This document shows, in pieces, positions 58,807 through 64,000 of a stretch of DNA of 64,000 nt. Source of the DNA: VRUE01 sp963705635 (lineage in GTDB: Bacteria > Actinomycetota > Thermoleophilia > Solirubrobacterales > 70-9); contig CAVPKH010000003.1 in assembly GCA_963705635.1 (NCBI GenBank), positions 248,001 through 312,000 of the forward strand. Direction: 5' to 3'. The position numbers and the translations under genes were made by a program. Under the pieces are notes generated by a model. That model saw only the letters and a list, made by a program, of their open reading frames with translations. It had not been told where the DNA came from and made no database searches. Each line of letters begins with the position of its first letter. The first letter of the stretch is position 1.

Positions 58807-59808
58807 TCAGCTCTCGGCCAACAGAGCATTGGCGAAATCGGACGGGTCAAAGGGGCGTAGGTCCTCCAGCGACTCGCCGGTTCCGATTAGCTTTATGGGG
58901 ATGTTCAGTTCGCTGGCTATCGCCAGGACGATGCCGCCCTTGGCGGTGCCGTCGAGCTTGGTCAGGACGACGCCGTCGACCTCGGCGGCCTCGGCGAAGA
59001 CCTTGGCCTGGCGCAGGCCGTTCTGGCCGGTGGTGGCGTCGATCGAGAGCAGGGTCTCGTGCGGGGCGCCGGGCATCTGCTTGGCGATCACCCGCCGCAC
59101 CTTGGCCAGCTCGTCCATCAGGTTGCTCTGCGTGTGCAGGCGCCCGGCGGTGTCGACGATGACGATGTCGGCGCCGCGGGCGCGGGCGGCGGCGATCGCG
59201 TCGAAGGCGACCGCTCCGGGATCGCCTCCCTCCGCCGAGCGCACCAGTTCGGCTCCGGCCCGCTCGGCCCACTCGGCGAGCTGCTCGGCGGCGGCGGCGC
59301 GGTAGGTGTCGGCGGCGGCCAGGATCACCGAGAGGCCGAGCTCCTTCGAGAGGTGCCAGGCGATCTTGCCGATCGTCGTCGTCTTGCCGGTGCCGTTGAC
59401 GCCGACCATCAGCAGCACCGCTGGCTCGCCGCTGAGGTCGATCGGGGCGCGCGAGGTCGAGGCGACCTCGGCGAGAATCTCGATCAGGCGCTCGCGCACC
59501 GCCTCGCCATCGGCGGCGACGCTGCCGGCCTCGACCTCGTGCTCGAGCCGCTCGACCACCTTGGCCGTCGTCGGCGCCCCGGCGTCGGCGAGGATCAGCG
59601 CCTCCTCGAGGCGTTCCCAGGTCTCGTCGTCGATGCGTTCGAAGAGGCTGGCCGAGATCTCCTCGGTCAGCGCTTTGCGGCTCTTGGAGAGGCTCTCGCG
59701 CAGGCGGCGGAAGACGCCGCGCCGCCCGTCCTCGGTCTCAGCCTCGGACGAGGCCTCCGGCGCTGCCCGCGCCCCCAGATCGAGAATCTCCTGCCAGCTC
59801 GTCGCCAT
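58807..59808 (-). CDS. ftsY: SRP receptor FtsY
   Basis: This 333-residue SRP receptor GTPase has N-domain helices (FRRLRESLSKSRKALTEEIS) and the G domain with VGVNGTGKTTTIGKIAWHLS, DTYRAAAAEQLAEWAERAG, VDTAGRLHTQSNLMDELAKV and LTKLDGTAKGGIVLAIASEL. It docks the SRP-ribosome complex at the membrane. The acidic A domain is short (EASSEAETEDG). Its start ATG lies 71 bp inside the end of the WS/DGAT gene; no better start follows, so the overlap is probably real. Confidence 0.94.
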   Translation of the reverse strand: MATSWQEILDLGARAAPEASSEAETEDGRRGVFRRLRESLSKSRKALTEEISASLFERIDDETWERLEEALILADAGAPTTAKVVERLEHEVEAGSVAADGEAVRERLIEILAEVASTSRAPIDLSGEPAVLLMVGVNGTGKTTTIGKIAWHLSKELGLSVILAAADTYRAAAAEQLAEWAERAGAELVRSAEGGDPGAVAFDAIAAARARGADIVIVDTAGRLHTQSNLMDELAKVRRVIAKQMPGAPHETLLSIDATTGQNGLRQAKVFAEAAEVDGVVLTKLDGTAKGGIVLAIASELNIPIKLIGTGESLEDLRPFDPSDFANALLAES

Positions 59809-61225
59809 CGTCCGGGGAGGCTATCCCGGCGGCGACCCGGAGCTCCTCGACGGCAGCGTCGACATGGCGGCCGAGGCGATCGATGTCGCCCATCGACTCG
59901 CGGTCGCCGAGCAGGCCGAAGCCGATTGAGCCGTTGTAGCTGAAGATCGCGATCGCCAGCGCGTGGCGGCGGGCGAGGAAGCCGACCGGGTAGACCTCGA
60001 CCAGCTCGCGGCCGCGCACGTAGAAGGGGATCTGGGGCCCGGGGAAGTTGGTCACCAGCAGGTTGAAGAGCCGGGTGGAGAAGTTGATCGCGGCCGTCGG
60101 GCCGAGCAGCAGCGGCGGCGCGAAGTCCCGGAACCAGTCGTTGAGCCCCCAGATCGCCTCCGCCCCCAGGGGCTGCTTCGACGCCTTCAGGTCGTCCATC
60201 GCGACCGAGACCCGGTGCAGGCGCTCAACCGGATCGGCGATCCCAACCGGCAGCGGACCGCGCATCGCGGTCAGCAGGTTGCCGAGCTCGCCGTGCTGGT
60301 CCTCGGCCCGGACCGAGACCGGGACCAGGGCCTGCAGCTCGACCCCGTCGGTCTCCAGGCCCCGATCGAGCATCCAGCTGCGCAGGGCGCCGGCGGCGAC
60401 CGCGAGCGAGACGTCGTTGACGGTCCCGCCGAGGACGTTCTTGATCTGTTTGAACTCGGCCAGGTTGGCGCCGGTGCCGTAAAAGCAGCGGTGCGGGGAG
60501 ATGTCGGTGTTGAGCGGCAGCTTCGGCGCCGGCTTGGTCAGGTTCCAGGTCACCTCCCAGAGGCCGGCGAGGCCGTCGGAGGCGCGTTTGCCCGCCCGCC
60601 GTGGGTGGCGGAAGGCGGCCGCCAGCCAGCGCAGGCCGCGGGCGAAGGTCTGCCCAATGCCCGAGATCGCGCGGCCCGCCAGCCCGATCCGCGAGGGCGC
60701 CTGCTTGGGCTGCCACGGGGCCGGCTCCGGAACCGGCTCGGTCGTCGGCTCGACGTCGAAGAGCAGGACGCCGATGTCAACCACCGAGATGCCGTCGGCG
60801 AGCGCGTGGTGGGTCTTGTAGACGATCGCGAAGCGGTTGTCTTCCATGCCCTCGACCAAGCAGAGTTCCCAGAGCGGGCGCGAGCGGTCGAGCGGCGGCG
60901 CGAAGGTGTCGGCGACGGCCTCGTGGAACTGCTCCTGGTTTCCCGGGGCGGGCAGCGCCCTGCGGCTGACGTGGTCGTGGACGTCGAAGTCGGGGTAGTC
61001 GACCCAGAAGGGCCGCCCCAGCTGCAGCGGCGGGAAGGCGAGGCGCTGGCGCAGCCGTGGCAGCAGGTGCAGGCGACTGCGGATGCTGGCGAGGAATTCC
61101 TCGTGGCTGGGCGGCGTGCCCTCGCAGACCAGCACGGCGCCAATCGCCATGTGCCCGTTGGACTTCTCGTTGGCCAGGAACGACGTGTCGAAAGACGTCA
61201 ACCTGTCCATATGGCGCGGTGCCAC
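59738..61225 (-). CDS. Wax ester synthase/diacylglycerol acyltransferase (WS/DGAT)
   Basis: This 495-residue acyltransferase of the bacterial WS/DGAT family has the catalytic HHxxxDG in YKTHHALADGIS (about residues 138-149), the N-terminal MDRLTSFDTSFLANEK and the C-terminal half with NVLGGTVNDVSLAVAAGALR and NFPGPQIPFYVRGRELVEVY. It makes triacylglycerol or wax esters from acyl-CoA at the membrane. AAGGAGGGACC precedes the GTG at 61,225, supporting that start over the ATG five codons later. It interrupts the usual smc-ftsY adjacency and overlaps ftsY by 71 bp. Confidence 0.9.
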   Translation of the reverse strand: MAPRHMDRLTSFDTSFLANEKSNGHMAIGAVLVCEGTPPSHEEFLASIRSRLHLLPRLRQRLAFPPLQLGRPFWVDYPDFDVHDHVSRRALPAPGNQEQFHEAVADTFAPPLDRSRPLWELCLVEGMEDNRFAIVYKTHHALADGISVVDIGVLLFDVEPTTEPVPEPAPWQPKQAPSRIGLAGRAISGIGQTFARGLRWLAAAFRHPRRAGKRASDGLAGLWEVTWNLTKPAPKLPLNTDISPHRCFYGTGANLAEFKQIKNVLGGTVNDVSLAVAAGALRSWMLDRGLETDGVELQALVPVSVRAEDQHGELGNLLTAMRGPLPVGIADPVERLHRVSVAMDDLKASKQPLGAEAIWGLNDWFRDFAPPLLLGPTAAINFSTRLFNLLVTNFPGPQIPFYVRGRELVEVYPVGFLARRHALAIAIFSYNGSIGFGLLGDRESMGDIDRLGRHVDAAVEELRVAAGIASPDDGDELAGDSRSGGAGSAGGLVRG

Positions 61226-61319
61226 GGTCCCTCCTTTCCTTCCCCGAGAGCAGCGTAGCGCAGGGCCGGGCCTGGAAACTGGGTGTTTCCTTTAAGCGCT
61301 CGCGAAGGCTTTGGGGAGG

Positions 61320-63785
61320 CTAGGCCGCTTCGACTGAGCCGGGTGCTGCCGGCGGTACGGCGGGCTGCTCGCCGATCAGGCCGGCGCCGGGGGGCGCCTG
61401 CTCGGCGCCCTCAGCGGCGATCTCAGCCTCGGCGACGCCGGCGAACGGCGGCGGCGCAGCCGCATCGGCCCCGTCCTCGCCCTGCTCGACTTCGCGCGGC
61501 AGGCGACGGGAGACGACCTTGGTCACGCCGTCGCCGCCCATGCTGACGCCGTAGAGGACGTCGGCGGCATCCATCGTCCGTTTCTGGTGGGTGACGATGA
61601 CGAACTGGGCGCGGTCGGAGAAGCGCCGAATCAGCTGCAGGAAGCGGTCGATGTTGGCGTCGTCGAGGGCGGCCTCGACCTCGTCGAGGATGTAGAAGGG
61701 GCAGGGCCGGGCAAGGAAGACGGCGAAGACGAAGGCGATCGCGACCAGTGACTTCTCGCCGCCGGAGAGCAGCGAGAGCTTGCGGGTCGACTTGCCGGCC
61801 GGGGTGACCTCGATCTCGACCCCGAGCTCGTCGCGCTCCTCCTCCCCCTCCTCGTCGCCGTCCGCCTCGGCCGCCTCGTCGCCCTCCGCCTCAGCCTCGC
61901 GGACCGGTTGCAGGCTGACCCGGCGCAGGCGGCCACGCCCACCAGGGAAGAGGTGCTCGACCATCTCCTCGAAGTTCTTCGCCGTCGCCTCGAAGGTCGT
62001 CTCGAAGGCGCGCTCGATCTCGCGGTCGATGTCGCGGATCAGCGCCTCGAGCTCGCGCATGCCGCGCTCGGTGTCCTCGCGCTGGGCCTGCAGCGACTCG
62101 ACCTGCTCGCGCGCCTCCTCGTACTCGCGCTCGGCCAGCGGGTTGACCGGGCCGATCTGGGCGCGGCGGCGCTCGAGGCGCTCGAGGCGGCGATCGATGT
62201 CGGCCCGCTCCTCGTCGCTCAGCGGCTGCTCCGCCGCCGCCACCTCCTCGCCGAGGCGCTCGGCGATCGAGGCCAGCTCCTTGGCGGCCTCGGCGCGGCG
62301 ATCGCCGAGGTGTGCCGCCTCGACCTCGACCTCGGTCAGCCTGTCCGAGGCTGACTTCATCTCGGCCTGCAGCTCGTACTCGCGCTGGGAGCAGGCGCGC
62401 ATCTCCTCAGCGATCTCATCGCCATCGCCCTCGCCACCGACCACGCGCAGCTCGATCCGCTCGATCCGGGCGCGGATCGCCGCCTCCGCCGAGGTTGCGG
62501 CAGCCGCGGCGGCGCGAACGTCGTCGAGCAGCTCCTCGCCAGCGGCAAGGCGCTGGCGCAGCATCTCGCGGTGGCGCTCGCCGAGCAATCCCTCCGCTCG
62601 GCGCGCGTGGCGCGTGGCGCGCTCGGCGCCGCCGCGCACGTCTCCGAGCGCCGCCTCGCGAGCGGCCTCGCTCGCCTGCACGGCGCGTGCCCGGGCGAGG
62701 CCATCGGTGGCGCCGGCGAGACCCGCCTCGATCTCACCCAGCTCCTCGTCCAGCTTGCGGGCGCGTTCGCCGGGAGCCGAGGACCCGCCGACGTCAAGGG
62801 TCAGCGGGCCGAGCTCGCCGCGCAGAGTCTCCAGCCCGCCCGAGAGCTCGCCCTCGCGATCGCCGAGGCCGGAGGCCCGAATCGCGACCCGCTGCTGCTC
62901 GCCGCGCAGCTTGGTCAGCACGCCCCAGGCATGGGTGCGGTCGCGGTCGCGGGCGGCGAAGCGCTCCTCGGCGGCGCGGCGCTTCTCGCTGACCTCGGCC
63001 AGGCGCTGCTCGATCGCGGTCCGCTGGGCGCGAGCCTCGATCGCGGCCTTCTCGGCAGCCGCGGCGCGGTCGGCGCCGAAACGCAGCTCCTCGGCGACCA
63101 GCTGCCCGCGCAGCCCCAGTTCCTCGCGCTCGATCCGCGCGCCCAGCTCCGCCGCCTGCGCCTGGCGCTTCAGCGGCCGCAGGCGGGCCCGTGCCTCGCG
63201 CTCCAGGTCGAGGGCGCGATCGAGGTTGTCGCGCGCCGCGCGCAGCTTCAGCTCGGCCCGGCGCCGCCGCTTGCGGTGCTTGCCCAGGCCGGCGGCCTCC
63301 TCGATCAGCAGGCGGCGTTCACGCGGTTTGGAGTGGATGATCGACTCGACCCGGCCCTGGCTGATCACCGAGTGCATCTCACGCCCGAGATTGGCGTCGG
63401 AAAGGACCTCGGTCACGTCGACCAGGCGGCAGCGCGCGCCGTTGAGCCGGTAGCCGCCGTCGCCGGAGCGATCGAGCGTGCGCTTGACCGCGATCTCGGA
63501 GAGCTCGGTGTTGGCGCGGCCTTCGGAGTTGTCGATCGTCACCTCGACTTCGGCGGCGCGGCGCTGGCCGACGCCCTTGCCGCCGGCCGAGATCACGTCC
63601 TGCATCGAGGCGCCGCGGATCGCGCCGGGGCTCTGCTCGCCCAGCGCCCACAGCACCGCGTCGGTGATGTTCGACTTGCCCGAGCCGTTGGGCCCGACGA
63701 TCACGCTGACGCCCGGCGAGAACTCCAGCCTCGCCCGCTCGGGGAACGACTTGAACCCCTTCATCTCGATTGATCTCAGATACAT
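61320..63785 (-). CDS. smc: Chromosome-segregation SMC protein without hinge domain
   Basis: This 821-residue SMC has both ATPase halves: Walker A in IVGPNGSGKSN (about 29-39), SQGRVESIIHSKPRERRLLI, LLIEEAAGLGKHRKRR, the signature LLSGGEKSLVAIA (about 672-684) and Walker B FYILDEVEAALDD. Full bacterial SMCs have ~1,150-1,200 residues with a ~130-residue hinge in the middle of the coiled coil. Here the centre is all coiled coil (for example AGEELLDDVRAAAAAATSAE) with no hinge-like fold visible. The acidic tail after residue 760 is also unusual. It is the first gene after rnc in the usual rnc-smc order. Confidence 0.92.
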   Translation of the reverse strand: MYLRSIEMKGFKSFPERARLEFSPGVSVIVGPNGSGKSNITDAVLWALGEQSPGAIRGASMQDVISAGGKGVGQRRAAEVEVTIDNSEGRANTELSEIAVKRTLDRSGDGGYRLNGARCRLVDVTEVLSDANLGREMHSVISQGRVESIIHSKPRERRLLIEEAAGLGKHRKRRRRAELKLRAARDNLDRALDLEREARARLRPLKRQAQAAELGARIEREELGLRGQLVAEELRFGADRAAAAEKAAIEARAQRTAIEQRLAEVSEKRRAAEERFAARDRDRTHAWGVLTKLRGEQQRVAIRASGLGDREGELSGGLETLRGELGPLTLDVGGSSAPGERARKLDEELGEIEAGLAGATDGLARARAVQASEAAREAALGDVRGGAERATRHARRAEGLLGERHREMLRQRLAAGEELLDDVRAAAAAATSAEAAIRARIERIELRVVGGEGDGDEIAEEMRACSQREYELQAEMKSASDRLTEVEVEAAHLGDRRAEAAKELASIAERLGEEVAAAEQPLSDEERADIDRRLERLERRRAQIGPVNPLAEREYEEAREQVESLQAQREDTERGMRELEALIRDIDREIERAFETTFEATAKNFEEMVEHLFPGGRGRLRRVSLQPVREAEAEGDEAAEADGDEEGEEERDELGVEIEVTPAGKSTRKLSLLSGGEKSLVAIAFVFAVFLARPCPFYILDEVEAALDDANIDRFLQLIRRFSDRAQFVIVTHQKRTMDAADVLYGVSMGGDGVTKVVSRRLPREVEQGEDGADAAAPPPFAGVAEAEIAAEGAEQAPPGAGLIGEQPAVPPAAPGSVEAA

Positions 63786-63861
63786 CCGCTGTCTCTCCGG
63801 CTTAGGTCTCCAGGCGCTCCGAACGGCAAGGCTCTCGATTGAGTCGGACGCAACGGCACGC

Positions 63862-64000
63862 CTAGCCTCCCAGGCGCTTCAGGGCTTGCTCGGCGGCGGC
63901 CTGCTCGGCCGCCTTCTTGCTCCGGCCCACCCCTTCGCCAACCCGCTCGGAGTCGACGACCGCCGCGACTTCGAACTTCCGCCGGTGCGGCGGGCCGGAT
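63862..64000 (-). CDS. rnc: Ribonuclease III, C-terminal part only
   Basis: The last 46 codons encode the end of a double-stranded-RNA-binding domain: HRRKFEVAAVVDSERVGEGV, then GRSKKAAEQAAAEQALKRLG, ending GG and TAG. The basic GRSKKAAEQAAAEQAL helix is the hallmark of the dsRBD at the end of RNase III. Position just upstream of smc on the same strand matches the conserved rnc-smc order. The rest lies outside the window. Confidence 0.88.
   Translation of the reverse strand, partial: SGPPHRRKFEVAAVVDSERVGEGVGRSKKAAEQAAAEQALKRLGG

Overview
The window is one contiguous stretch of very G+C-rich DNA, densely coded on both strands, with frequent GTG starts and 4-nt stop/start overlaps. Gene content fits an actinobacterium: a WhiG/FliA-type sigma factor, tandem-domain TetR regulators, a WS/DGAT acyltransferase, a CHASE2 Ser/Thr kinase and FHA proteins. 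The style of several proteins points to Thermoleophilia/Solirubrobacterales. That placement is inference from recognised families and was not tested by a search.

Layout. (1) 1-23.7 kb is ordinary accessory chromosome: SulP transporter, aldo/keto reductase, tandem TetR regulator, a membrane-protein/MFS operon, a family-2 glycosyltransferase, an AI-2E-type permease, a metallo-beta-lactamase-fold hydrolase, a membrane-anchored alkaline-phosphatase-superfamily protein, an SF2 helicase, a methyltransferase, an alpha/beta hydrolase-glycosyltransferase fusion divergent from its probable TetR repressor, and a GGDEF/HD-GYP protein. (2) 23.9-39.9 kb is bounded by pieces of one tRNA. An intact tRNA-Gly(GCC) sits at 39,848-39,921 on the minus strand, and two copies of only its 3' half lie at 23,868-23,909 and 32,605-32,644, as expected from two tandem integrations at the tRNA 3' end. 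The inner segment (32.6-39.8 kb) carries HEPN-like and unknown proteins, a Rad50/SMC-like ATPase with a zinc-hook motif and a translationally coupled small ORF, a DUF433/DUF5615 toxin-antitoxin pair and an IS481-family element: a candidate defence island. The outer segment (23.9-32.6 kb) carries an FHA-HTH protein, a CHASE2 kinase, secreted Cys-rich proteins (one frameshifted), an RCC1-repeat protein and a lipoprotein. (3) 40-48 kb holds a VOC dioxygenase, RNase HI, an EF-G paralogue, the WhiG-type sigma factor, and then three disrupted genes (xerC-like recombinase, L,D-transpeptidase, 5-formyl-THF cyclo-ligase family) with at least seven frameshifts in about 2.5 kb. (4) 48-64 kb is the conserved core block, all on the minus strand except yraN: rnc, smc, WS/DGAT, ftsY, ffh, rpsP, khpA, trmD, rplS, lepB, rnhB, (yraN), comM, dprA, thiD, ilvD. 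It is unusual in having no rimM, a hinge-less 821-aa SMC and an L19 with a ~150-residue acidic tail.

The most unusual non-coding signal is a pair of ~116-bp elements (48,129-48,245 and 58,688-58,802). They share a conserved inner core but have different, perfectly self-complementary outer arms of 21-22 bp; in the first copy the arms contain the stop codons of both convergent neighbours. A second dispersed repeat (consensus AGTGCCCGAAATCCGAGG, then GGCGGTTTGATT) occurs four times, twice beside the tRNA fragments and once next to the intact tRNA, where the IS481 element has split a 26-bp perfect palindrome.
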